A stretch of 64,000 nt of DNA from Agrobacterium sp. a22-2. Lineage in GTDB: Bacteria > Pseudomonadota > Alphaproteobacteria > Rhizobiales > Rhizobiaceae. The translations under genes were made by a program, and so were the position numbers. The notes under the pieces were generated by a model. It was not told the DNA's origin and did no database searches. It was given only the letters and a program-made list of their open reading frames with translations. Within the stretch, counting starts at the first letter, position 1. Each line of letters begins with the position of its first letter. The stretch spans positions 209,988 through 273,987 of the forward strand of contig NZ_JAAXMM010000009.1 of the NCBI RefSeq assembly GCF_012276985.1, read 5' to 3'. Shown here in pieces: positions 27,865 to 36,205 of the stretch.

Positions 27865-28865
27865 CGCTGGCGCTGCCGCCAGTCGTCGAGTGCTGCCGCC
27901 AGCCGCGCATCCCCCTCGTCATCCGGCGCCAGACCGAAACGCAGCCAGGTCGGCGCATAGTCGAAACGGCGCGTCAGGATATGGGCCGCGCAGAGATGTG
28001 CGTGGAGCGCAGCGGCATCGGGATCCTCGACCAGTGCGAACAGCCCTGCCCCGCCGGCAATCCGCAGTCTTGCGCCACCGAGGATCTGCTGAAGGGCTGC
28101 ACAACGCTCAATGATCCGGGCGTGGATCGGCTGGCGATCCGCCGAGAAAAGCGCCGTGGCAATCGCCAAGGCCGGGCCTGAGACGGCCCATGGTCCCAGC
28201 CAATCGGCCAAGCGAGCCGTGACGCTGTCGTCGGCGATGACAAAACCAAGCCGGATGCCGGCCATGCCGAAAAACTTGCCGAAGGAGCGCAGGACGATGA
28301 GGTTGGCGTCGGTCCGGCCGGCCATGCTGGCCAGCGGCGCAATATCACCGAAAGCCTCGTCGACGACCAGCCAGCCACCGCTCGGCTGCAACCGCGCCGC
28401 CAGGGCCGCCAGGTCCGCGGAAGAAAAGGTCCGGCCGGTCGGATTGTTGGGATTGGCGACGACGACCAGGCCATGTCGGGTGTCGATCTCCTCCAGCGAG
28501 GTCACCGCGTCGACGGCAAAGCCCGCCTGGGCAAAGACGCGCCCATATTCCCCATAGGTCGGCGAGACAATGGCGACGCGCTTGGCCGGATCGGCCAGGC
28601 GCGGCAGCAGCTGGATCGCCGATTGCGTACCGGGCACCGGCAGCGGCAGGCGTTCACCCGACTGGTAGAAGCCCTTCGCCGCAAGGCGGGCCGCCGCCTC
28701 CAGTTCGCGGTCCGGCAGGCGGTGCCAGGCGCGCGCCGGGATGTCCGGCAGTTCAGGCGGACAGGGATTGATGCCGGTCGACAGGTCGAGCCAGTCTTCT
28801 GGCCGTCCGCCGTAAAGCGTCGCCGCCGCGGCGATGCCGCCGCCATGGACGATCGCGGCACTCAT
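27861..28865 (-). CDS. cobC: Threonine-phosphate decarboxylase CobC
   Basis: PLP-dependent enzyme of 334 residues, aminotransferase fold type I, providing aminopropanol phosphate for the nucleotide loop of cobalamin. The Schiff-base lysine is in RSFGKFFGMAGIRLGF, and ANPNNPTGR and DEAFGD are the cofactor motifs. The ATG at 28865 overlaps the cobB stop by one base (TGATG). Codons further upstream in this frame belong to a non-coding frame across cobB. Confidence 0.93.
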   Translation of the reverse strand: MSAAIVHGGGIAAAATLYGGRPEDWLDLSTGINPCPPELPDIPARAWHRLPDRELEAAARLAAKGFYQSGERLPLPVPGTQSAIQLLPRLADPAKRVAIVSPTYGEYGRVFAQAGFAVDAVTSLEEIDTRHGLVVVANPNNPTGRTFSSADLAALAARLQPSGGWLVVDEAFGDIAPLASMAGRTDANLIVLRSFGKFFGMAGIRLGFVIADDSVTARLADWLGPWAVSGPALAIATALFSADRQPIHARIIERCAALQQILGGARLRIAGGAGLFALVEDPDAAALHAHLCAAHILTRRFDYAPTWLRFGLAPDDEGDARLAAALDDWRQRQR

Positions 28866-30172
28866 CAGACGGCACTCGCGGCAAGATCGATCAGATGCAT
28901 GAAGGAGCCGGCGACCTTGCCCTGCCTGAGGCCGAACGATCCGAGCGACGTCCCCAGCGCATCCTCGACATCGAACAGCCGGTCGCCCGCCCCTTCCGAC
29001 ACGATGGTAGCATAGTGGAACTCGTGGCCACTCATCGGGGCCGCGAAAAAGGAGCCGTCCACCGGCTTCAGCCGGCGATAGCCGAGCTGGCGCCGCCGCG
29101 TCTCGAAACTGGTGGTGAGCGGCAGCAGGCCGAGCATCGCATGACCCTTGCCCTTGGCATCGATCAGGCTGTCGCCCATCACCATGTATCCGCCGCACTC
29201 GCCGAAAATCCTGGTGCCGCGGTCGCGAGCCGCCGCCATGCCGCTGCGGAAATTGGCCGCTGCCGAAATTTGTCCGGCATGCAGTTCGGGATAGCCGCCC
29301 GGCAGATAGACGGCATCGGCGTCTGCTGCCGGCGCCTCGTCGGCAAGCGGCGAGAAGAGCGAGATCTCTGCACCGCGCCGTCGCCAGCCGAGCAGCATAT
29401 GCTCATAGGAAAAGGCAAAGGCCAGATCGCGCGCCACGGCGATCTTTTGGCCGAGCGGTGGCAGCCGATCGATATTGGCATCCGAGGCACGATCGGGAAT
29501 GTGGCGGGCGGTGCGCATCAGCCCGTCCAGGTCGCAATCGGCAGCGACAATGTCGGCCGCCCGGTCGATGAAGGCATCGAGTTCGGCATGCTCTCCGGCC
29601 TGCACCAGGCCCAGATGGCGCTCCGGCAGGGTCAGCGACTTGTCGGTGCGGATGACGGCGAAGACCGGCATGCGGATGCCGGCAAGGGCGCCGCGCAGCA
29701 TGATCTCGTGGCGTTCGCTGCCGACCCGGTTGAGGATGACGCCGACGATGCGGGTGTCGACGCGGAAATTGGCAAAGCCGCTGACCAGCGCGGCGATCGA
29801 ATGGGAAGCCCTAGCGCAATCGACCACCAGCACGACGGACAGGCCGAGAATGGTGGCGAGATCGGCGGCCGAACCCTTGCCGTCGGCGGCGCCGTCGAAC
29901 AGGCCCATCATGGCCTCGATGACCAGCACCTTGCCGCCGGACATATGCAGAGCGGCATTGGCCAGCAGCAGTTCCGGCCGCATGCCCCAGGGATCGAAAT
30001 TGAGACAGGCCTCGCCGCTTGCCGCCGCATGGAAAGCCGGGTCGATATAATCCGGCCCGGCCTTGCCCGGTGCAATCGCGAACCCCTTGGCTTTCAACGC
30101 CCGCAGCAGGCCGAGCGTGACCGTGGTCTTGCCCGAGGCGGAAGACGGTGCCGCTATCAACAGGCCGCTCAT
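28865..30172 (-). CDS. cobB: Hydrogenobyrinic acid a,c-diamide synthase CobB
   Basis: Glutamine-dependent amidotransferase of 435 residues that amidates the a and c side chains of the corrin ring. The P-loop APSSASGKTTVTLG is at residues 8-21, and a C-terminal glutaminase domain has its nucleophile in GECGGYMVMG near residue 325. It overlaps the cobA stop by four bases (ATGA). Confidence 0.94.
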   Translation of the reverse strand: MSGLLIAAPSSASGKTTVTLGLLRALKAKGFAIAPGKAGPDYIDPAFHAAASGEACLNFDPWGMRPELLLANAALHMSGGKVLVIEAMMGLFDGAADGKGSAADLATILGLSVVLVVDCARASHSIAALVSGFANFRVDTRIVGVILNRVGSERHEIMLRGALAGIRMPVFAVIRTDKSLTLPERHLGLVQAGEHAELDAFIDRAADIVAADCDLDGLMRTARHIPDRASDANIDRLPPLGQKIAVARDLAFAFSYEHMLLGWRRRGAEISLFSPLADEAPAADADAVYLPGGYPELHAGQISAAANFRSGMAAARDRGTRIFGECGGYMVMGDSLIDAKGKGHAMLGLLPLTTSFETRRRQLGYRRLKPVDGSFFAAPMSGHEFHYATIVSEGAGDRLFDVEDALGTSLGSFGLRQGKVAGSFMHLIDLAASAV

Positions 30173-31011
30173 GCGCTTTCCTTCCGGCCACGACCGGCAA
30201 ACGGGTCGGGCTGCAATTTACGGCCGGACAAGGCGCCCAGCCAATCAAGGGACGGCCTGAGCCGCACCACTTCACCGATGACGACAATGGCCGGCGGTTC
30301 GATGCCGGCTGCCGTCATGGCGCTCTCGGCCTCGCCCAGCGTGGTCTCCAGCACCCTTTGCTGGGGCGTGGCGGCATCGCAGACGAAGGCCAGCGGCTCG
30401 TCCTTCGAGCGGCCGGCGGCAATCAGATTGGCGCTGATGCGGCCGATATGCTTCATCGCCATATACATCACGATAACCGGCGATCCCTTGGCGATCGAAG
30501 GCCAGTCGATCCGGTCGGGCACCAGTCCGGACGAATCATGTCCCGTGAGAAAGGTCACCGTATGGTTGATCTCGCGATGGGTGACCGGAATGCCGGCATA
30601 GGCCAAGCCGCCGATCCCGGCCGTAATGCCCGGCACGATGCGGAATGGCACGCCATGTTCGATCAACGTCAGGGCCTCCTCGCCGCCGCGGCCGAAGACG
30701 AAGGGATCGCCGCCCTTCAGCCGCAGCACCTTATGGCCGGCCTTGGCGAGTTCCACCAGGCGCAGCGAGATGTCGCGCTGCTTGGCGGACGGCTTGCCGC
30801 CGCGCTTGCCGGCATATTCGAGCAGCGCGCCATCCCGGGCCATTTTCAGGCAATCGTCGTTGACCAAAGCATCATGGACAATGACATCCGCTTCGCTGAG
30901 CGCCTTGGCCGCCAGCAGCGTCAAAAGGCCCGGATCACCCGGACCGGCGCCCGCAAGCCAGACATGGCCGGGCGCGATCGAGGGAAGATGCGAAAAGGGA
31001 GTGTCAGTCAT
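30169..31011 (-). CDS. cobA: Uroporphyrinogen-III C-methyltransferase CobA
   Basis: SAM-dependent enzyme of 280 residues that methylates uroporphyrinogen III at C2 and C7 to give precorrin-2, the entry to cobalamin and sirohaem. Characteristic motifs are GAGPGDPGLLTLLAAKAL, LKGGDPFVFGRGGEE and GVPFRIVPGITAG. There is no CysG-type siroheme synthase domain. It is first in its operon, divergent from cbiD. Confidence 0.94.
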   Translation of the reverse strand: MTDTPFSHLPSIAPGHVWLAGAGPGDPGLLTLLAAKALSEADVIVHDALVNDDCLKMARDGALLEYAGKRGGKPSAKQRDISLRLVELAKAGHKVLRLKGGDPFVFGRGGEEALTLIEHGVPFRIVPGITAGIGGLAYAGIPVTHREINHTVTFLTGHDSSGLVPDRIDWPSIAKGSPVIVMYMAMKHIGRISANLIAAGRSKDEPLAFVCDAATPQQRVLETTLGEAESAMTAAGIEPPAIVVIGEVVRLRPSLDWLGALSGRKLQPDPFAGRGRKESA

Positions 31012-31104
31012 GGTCCTGCTCTATGCCCGCCCTTTTGAAAATGCAATCGGCAAAGGCTGTTTCTGGCGCTTTCGAAGCCGCCCCGGCTCGCCTATAAGGA
31101 AGCC

Positions 31105-32241
31105 ATGAACGATCCCGCCAGCGCGCCCCCAGATCCGACATTTTCGACGCCTGCGGACGCCCGCCGGCCGGAGGGTGCGCACAGGCGCGGCTGGACCACC
31201 GGTGCCTGTGCCACGGCCGCCACCAAGGCGGCGCTGACCGCACTGATATCAGGCCAATTCCCAGATCCCGTGACGATCCGCCTGCCGCGCGGCGAAGAGC
31301 CGGCCTTCGCGCTGGCCATCGAGATCCTAAGTGACGGTTTTGCCTCGGCAGGCATCGTCAAGGATGCCGGCGACGATCCCGATGTCACCCATGGCGCCAC
31401 GGTCGTTGCCACGGTGCGGCGCCTGCCGGAGGGTGCCGGCATCCGCTTCGTCGCCGGCGATGGCGTCGGCACAGTGACCAAAGCCGGCCTGCCGATCGGC
31501 GTCGGCGAGCCGGCGATCAACCCGGTGCCGCGCGCCATGATGCAGGCAGAGGTCAAGGCGCTGTGCCGGGAGCACGACGTGCCCGCCGATATCGAGATCA
31601 CCATCGCCATTCCCGGCGGACAAAAGATCGCGGAAAACACCTGGAACCCGAGGCTCGGCATTCTGGGCGGTTTGTCGGTGCTCGGCACGACGGGCGTGGT
31701 GCATCCGTTTTCCTGCTCGGCCTGGATCCATTCGATCCACCGCGGCATCGACGTCGCCCGCGCCGAGGGGCTGACCCATGTGCTCGGCGCGACCGGTTCG
31801 ACCTCGGAGAAGGCGGCGCGGGATTTCCACGGCCTGCCGGATGGTGCGCTTCTCGACATGGGCGACTTTGCCGGCGGGCTGCTCAAATATCTGCGCGTGC
31901 ACCCGGTCCCCCGCCTGACGATCGCCGGCGGGTTCGCCAAGCTCACCAAGCTTGCCCAGGGCGCGCTGGACCTGCATTCCGGCCGCAGCCAGGTCGACAT
32001 GGATTTTCTGGCCGGACTGATCCCGCAGACTGCCGATGGGCAAGCCCTTAAGAACCGCATCCAGTCTGCGAACACGGCGATGGAAGTCCTTGAACTGGCT
32101 TCCGAAAGCAAATTCGACATTGCTCATATAATTGCCGGAAAAGCGCGCCAGACAGCGTTGGATACGCTGCGCGGCGCGCCGGTCGAGGTCGATATCATCG
32201 TCACCGATCGCAAGGGACAGATCCTCGCCCATGCCCCTTGA
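31105..32241 (+). CDS. cbiD: Precorrin-5B C1-methyltransferase, CbiD type
   Basis: SAM-dependent C1-methyltransferase of 378 residues, belonging to the CbiD family first described in the anaerobic cobalamin pathway. The motif RRGWTTGACATAATKAAL near residue 30 is diagnostic, as is GTTGVVHPFS. The aerobic route uses the unrelated CobF for this step, and no CobF is visible in the window. It is divergent from cobA and overlaps cobK by 11 bases. Family membership is firm; whether the substrate is metal-free or cobalt-bound is not shown. Confidence 0.93.
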   Translation: MNDPASAPPDPTFSTPADARRPEGAHRRGWTTGACATAATKAALTALISGQFPDPVTIRLPRGEEPAFALAIEILSDGFASAGIVKDAGDDPDVTHGATVVATVRRLPEGAGIRFVAGDGVGTVTKAGLPIGVGEPAINPVPRAMMQAEVKALCREHDVPADIEITIAIPGGQKIAENTWNPRLGILGGLSVLGTTGVVHPFSCSAWIHSIHRGIDVARAEGLTHVLGATGSTSEKAARDFHGLPDGALLDMGDFAGGLLKYLRVHPVPRLTIAGGFAKLTKLAQGALDLHSGRSQVDMDFLAGLIPQTADGQALKNRIQSANTAMEVLELASESKFDIAHIIAGKARQTALDTLRGAPVEVDIIVTDRKGQILAHAP

Positions 32242-32914
32242 AAAAATCCTCATTCTCGGCGGCACGGCGGAGGCGGCCGATCTGGCAGCGCGTCTCGTCG
32301 CACAGGGCGGCGCAGAGGTGACGACGTCGCTTGCCGGCCGAACGAAGGAGCCGGCACCGCTGGCCGGCGTGGTGCGGATCGGCGGGTTTGGCGGCATCGA
32401 GGGTCTTGCCGCCTATCTGCGCGCCAACGGAATTTCCAAAGTCATTGACGCCACCCATCCCTTCGCGACCCGGATATCGGAAAATGCGCGCGCTGCCTGT
32501 GCCTTGTCGAACGTGCCCCTGGAGGTCCTGACGCGCAACGAGTGGCGCCGCGAACCGGGCGATCGCTGGCTGACGGTGGACACACTGGACGCCGCAGTAG
32601 AAGCCTTACCCCTCGGCGCGACCGTTTTTCTCGCCCTCGGACGTCAACATATCGCGGCTTTTGCCGGCCGCGCGGATTGCCGGTTCGTGATCCGCATGAT
32701 CGACCGGCCGGTCGATGCCCTGCCGTTGCCGGACGCCGTTGTCGTTCTGGGTAAGGCGTCGTCCGACCCGGACGCGGAACGAGCGCTGTTTGAAAGCCAT
32801 TCGATCACCTGTCTCGTCGCCCGCAATTCCGGCGGTGCTGCCGGCTATGGCAAGATCGCCGCTGCCCGGCAAATGGGCATCGATGTCGTGATGGTCGGGC
32901 GGCCAGCGCCATGA
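32231..32914 (+). CDS. cobK: Precorrin-6A reductase CobK
   Basis: NADPH-dependent reductase of 227 residues converting precorrin-6A to dihydroprecorrin-6. The N-terminal ILILGGTAEAADLA motif, DATHPFATRISENA and the C-terminal ARNSGGAAGYGKIAAARQMGI are typical. The ATG at 32231 lies within the end of cbiD, so the two are translationally coupled. Confidence 0.93.
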   Translation: MPLEKILILGGTAEAADLAARLVAQGGAEVTTSLAGRTKEPAPLAGVVRIGGFGGIEGLAAYLRANGISKVIDATHPFATRISENARAACALSNVPLEVLTRNEWRREPGDRWLTVDTLDAAVEALPLGATVFLALGRQHIAAFAGRADCRFVIRMIDRPVDALPLPDAVVVLGKASSDPDAERALFESHSITCLVARNSGGAAGYGKIAAARQMGIDVVMVGRPAP

Positions 32915-32929
32915 ACATCCGTCCCTGAG

Positions 32930-33439
32930 CTAAGTACCCGTCAGCAGCGTGTGCCTGGTCTTTCCGGAGACGGGCCAATAGTCGAGCTTGCAGCCATAAG
33001 GTCCACCGACATTGACCTCGACGACATCAATACCTTTCTCCTCAAGGAAACGCTTGGCAAAAGCGGCGTTCTGCAACCCAACCGTGGAAAAGGTGTTGAG
33101 CGGGTTGGCGCCACCGAATATTTTCGCTTCCAGACTGTTGCGGTTGGCGCCCCGCTTGAACAGGGAATCGACCAGCAGTTCCATAAGACGATCCCCGTAG
33201 CGCGCCGGATCGCCCACGTTGTTGCTTTTGTGTTGCGGGCCCGGCAACACGAAATGGTTCATGCCGCCAAACCCGCGATGGATGTCCCGGACGCAGGCTG
33301 CAACGCAGGAACCAAGAATTGTGGTTATCACCGCATCGGGATCATCGAGCACTTCGTATTGGCCTTGGCTGATCGTGACACGTCGCGTCGGTTGCCCACC
33401 TGCTCGCATTGTCGTGCCGCCATGCCTATTGAAAGCCAT
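32930..33439 (-). CDS. cheD: Chemoreceptor glutamine deamidase CheD
   Basis: Cytoplasmic enzyme of 169 residues that deamidates or demethylates glutamines on methyl-accepting chemotaxis proteins. The catalytic pair is visible as Cys in [14 protein letters not shown] and His in [11 protein letters not shown] start at the ATG at 33439, nine bases after GAAGG; an ATG eleven codons later (MRAGGQ) is possible. It stands alone between cobK and a nucleoside hydrolase, with no other chemotaxis gene in the window. The AT-rich DNA upstream suggests its own promoter. Confidence 0.88.
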   Translation of the reverse strand: MAFNRHGGTTMRAGGQPTRRVTISQGQYEVLDDPDAVITTILGSCVAACVRDIHRGFGGMNHFVLPGPQHKSNNVGDPARYGDRLMELLVDSLFKRGANRNSLEAKIFGGANPLNTFSTVGLQNAAFAKRFLEEKGIDVVEVNVGGPYGCKLDYWPVSGKTRHTLLTGT

Positions 33440-33620
33440 AATCACCAACCTTCCATTCGTTGTTGGGTTGATAATACACGATAAGGCTAATTTTACGAAT
33501 TGTAATATATAAAAATACAACAAATGCGAGTTAAGGTCGATCATTGTCTCGACATAAGCAGCGAAACGACCCTAACCGCTGGCGGCAATCGAGACTGCCC
33601 GGGACTGGTAAGGAAACGGA

Positions 33621-34580
33621 TCAGTCTTCCTTCACAGCCACGATCGTGTCGTGGATCAGTTTCAGAACGGCCGGCGCATCGATGCCCATGCAGACCTTCT
33701 GGGACGGCAGATTGTCCCAATCGCTCGGGCCGAAGCCCTTGCTGTCGGGCTTCTGGATCGTCTGGCCATCGGCCAGGCCGCCGCTGACGACGCGGATGGC
33801 ACCAGAGCGGGTCTCAAACAGCTGAGGCGCCACGACATAGGCGCAGGCGCAGCTGTCATGGACCACCATGCCGTCGACGACGCGGCTTTCGTAGAACTTG
33901 ATGTAGAACTGTGACAGATCGAACAGCAGTTCGGCACGCTTGCCGGCAGCGTCGCGGATGTCGGCCAGCGCCTGCTTGGTCATCACGGTCTGCAGCGTGA
34001 CATCGAGGCCGACCACGACGACCGGCCAATTGGCCGTCATCACAACGTCGGCGGCTTCCGGATCGCCATGGATATTGGCCTCTGCCGCGGGTGTCACATT
34101 GCCATTGGTGTCGAAGGCGCCGCCCATGATGACGACCTGCTTGACGAGACCGAGGATATCCGGATCGTCTTTCAGGGCATTGGCAAGATTGGTCATGCGG
34201 CCGACGGCCACCAGCGTCACCTCGCCCGGATTTGCTCGAACCGTCTCGACAATGAAGCGATGGGCGGGCCGCGGGTCGAGCGGCAGGTCTATGACATCAG
34301 GGACGCCGATATTGCCCAGGCCATCATCGCCGTGAATGAAGGTCGGCGGCTCATGGCTGACGCGGTGCGGAATGAACGTGTCGCCGGCCCCCTTGGCCAC
34401 CGGCGCATCGATTTTCCATTCACGCTTCAGAAACAGCGCATTGCGGGTCGTGGTCTCGATGCGGGCATTGCCGAAGACAGTCGTAATGCCGATCAAATCG
34501 ATATCCGGATGGTGGTGGAGAAACAGCAGCGCCATGGCGTCGTCGACGCCCGGATCCGTATCGAAAATGACCTTATGCAT
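33621..34580 (-). CDS. Nucleoside hydrolase (inosine-uridine preferring family)
   Basis: Enzyme of 319 residues that cleaves ribonucleosides to ribose and base. The calcium-binding motif DTDPGVDDAMALL at residues 7-19 is diagnostic, and PAAEANIHGDPEAADVV and HDSCACAYV form the rest of the active site. The base preference cannot be assigned. It stands apart functionally from the surrounding cobalamin genes. Confidence 0.92.
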   Translation of the reverse strand: MHKVIFDTDPGVDDAMALLFLHHHPDIDLIGITTVFGNARIETTTRNALFLKREWKIDAPVAKGAGDTFIPHRVSHEPPTFIHGDDGLGNIGVPDVIDLPLDPRPAHRFIVETVRANPGEVTLVAVGRMTNLANALKDDPDILGLVKQVVIMGGAFDTNGNVTPAAEANIHGDPEAADVVMTANWPVVVVGLDVTLQTVMTKQALADIRDAAGKRAELLFDLSQFYIKFYESRVVDGMVVHDSCACAYVVAPQLFETRSGAIRVVSGGLADGQTIQKPDSKGFGPSDWDNLPSQKVCMGIDAPAVLKLIHDTIVAVKED

Positions 34581-34719
34581 GAGACGCCGCCATATTGCCT
34601 GAGAGGAAGAGCGGCAGGTCGTCTGCCGCGATCCCTTTCGGCTTATCGGAGGACAGGCAGCGGTTCAAGCCGCAAGCTCCGGACACCTGATCCGTCCCCT
34701 GAAAGATCCCACCAGGACA

Positions 34720-35175
34720 TCAGGAGACGGATTGCGCATAGGCCTGCATCAGAATCGGAAAATCGTCCATGGGCGGAAACATGTCATAGCTGTGAACCGC
34801 CGGCGTCTGCGCCCACGGCAGCTTCTCGCTGGTGCCGGTCTCGATGAAAGGCGCCAGTTCGGCGACGTTGTCGAGCATGGACGCGCGAATATTGATCAGC
34901 GGCCCCATCACCTCGGCGCGGGTAAAGATCCAGCTCAGGCAATGGGGGCAGAAATGATGACGCAACTCGCCGTGCATCCCGCCGATAACAGGCTCAAGCC
35001 CGCTGATCTCGACCGCATCGAGCGGATAGAGCGCACTCAGCGAAAAGGCGCTGGCCGTCATCTTCTGGCAGCCGCTGCAATGGCAGGCCATGGTGATCAA
35101 GGGCTTGCCCCTGACCTTCATCTGCACCTGGCCGCACCGGCATCCACCGCCATGGGTCACGTCATCCTCGGACAT
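34720..35175 (-). CDS. GFA (CENP-V-like) zinc-binding protein
   Basis: Small protein of 151 residues in the GFA family, named after the glutathione-dependent formaldehyde-activating protein. Zinc ligands are evident in GGCRCGQV, ACHCSGCQKMTAS and FCPHCLSW. Most members have no proven activity, so I give no reaction. The 139 bases between it and the nucleoside hydrolase hold no gene. Confidence 0.85.
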   Translation of the reverse strand: MSEDDVTHGGGCRCGQVQMKVRGKPLITMACHCSGCQKMTASAFSLSALYPLDAVEISGLEPVIGGMHGELRHHFCPHCLSWIFTRAEVMGPLINIRASMLDNVAELAPFIETGTSEKLPWAQTPAVHSYDMFPPMDDFPILMQAYAQSVS

Positions 35176-35231
35176 CCCAGTCTCCTCGTTTCAGGCTATT
35201 GGCCCGGCAGTCTGCCGGGTTCGTTTCGCGT

Positions 35232-36014
35232 CTATCCCGCCACCTTCTTTTTCTTCTTGCCGGCATTGCGCAGCACATGGGTGAAGTCGGAATTGTAGAG
35301 ATCGCTATCGCGGAATTCGACGTGGCCGAACACCTTGCCGACCATGATCAGCGCGGTGCGGGTGACCTTGGCCTTGCGCACATCATCGGCCATGTCCTTC
35401 AGCGTCGAGCGGATCAGCAACTCGTCCGGCCAGGTTGAGCGATAGGCGATCACCACAGGGCAATCCTCGCCATAGTAGGGCACCAGCGTGTCGCGAATAT
35501 GGGGCAGGTTGCGGATCGACAGATGGATCGCCAGCGTCGCCCGGGATTTTCCGAGAATCTCCAGCGTCTCGAATTCCGGCATCGACGATGCCTTCATCTC
35601 GGTGCGGGTAATGATCACCGTCTGGGCGATTTCCGGCAGGGTCAGTTCCGTCTTGAGGCGTGCGGCGGTTGCGGCGAAGGCCGGCACGCCGGGCACCACG
35701 TCATAGGGGATATCGAGTGCGTCGAGCCGGCGCATCTGCTCGGCGATAGCGCCATAGATCGACGGATCGCCGGAATGGACGCGCGCCACATCCTCTCCCC
35801 GGGCATGGGCGGCGACAATCTCGGCGATGATCTCGTCGAGATGCATCGGAGCGGTATCTTTGACGATAGCCCCTTCCGGCGCGCACTTCACCGTTTCTTC
35901 CGGCACCAGCGAGCCGGCATAGAGGCAGACCGGGCACCGCTCGATCAGCCTCAGGCCACGCACCGTGATGAGATCCGGAGCGCCCGGTCCGGCACCGATG
36001 AAATAGACGGTCAT
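35232..36014 (-). CDS. cobM: Precorrin-4 C11-methyltransferase CobM
   Basis: SAM-dependent methyltransferase of 260 residues that methylates C11 of the contracted ring. Motifs GAGPGAPDLITVRGLRLI at the start, VHSGDPSIYGAIAEQ, and YDVVPGVPAFAATAA identify the CobM/CbiF family. The C-terminal run GKKKKKVAG is unusual but short. It is the last gene of the cbiX-cobH-cobL-cobI-cobJ-cobM group, separated from cobJ by a palindromic repeat. Confidence 0.94.
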   Translation of the reverse strand: MTVYFIGAGPGAPDLITVRGLRLIERCPVCLYAGSLVPEETVKCAPEGAIVKDTAPMHLDEIIAEIVAAHARGEDVARVHSGDPSIYGAIAEQMRRLDALDIPYDVVPGVPAFAATAARLKTELTLPEIAQTVIITRTEMKASSMPEFETLEILGKSRATLAIHLSIRNLPHIRDTLVPYYGEDCPVVIAYRSTWPDELLIRSTLKDMADDVRKAKVTRTALIMVGKVFGHVEFRDSDLYNSDFTHVLRNAGKKKKKVAG

Positions 36015-36053
36015 GCTTGATATTCCTTATCCAATTTCAGTTCGTTCCGGTGC

Positions 36054-36176
36054 CCCTCATCCCCCTGCCGGGACCTTCTCCCCGCAAGTGGGGCGAAGGC
36101 GGATGGAGCCGAGGCCGTGCCGCAACTCCCTTCTCCCCGTCCAGACGGGGAGAAGGTCCCGGCAGGGGGATGAGGG
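36054..36176. repeat. Long palindromic repeat between cobJ and cobM
   Basis: Perfect 31-base inverted arms at 36054-36084 and 36146-36176, each beginning or ending CCCTCATCCCCCTGCCGGGA. Internal smaller hairpins are built from CTTCTCCCCG/CGGGGAGAAG. The same family recurs at 40749-40873, inside cobJ at 37521-37633 and after gcvP. The stem could terminate or protect transcripts of the operon. Confidence 0.92.
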
Positions 36177-36205
36177 ACAGCCGACCACCACCACCACACT
36201 ACCGA

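Noticed and set aside
36054..36176. CRISPR array or insertion sequence
   Set aside because: The repeats are inverted, not regularly spaced direct repeats, and no transposase or cas gene is nearby. They fit a palindromic intergenic repeat family.
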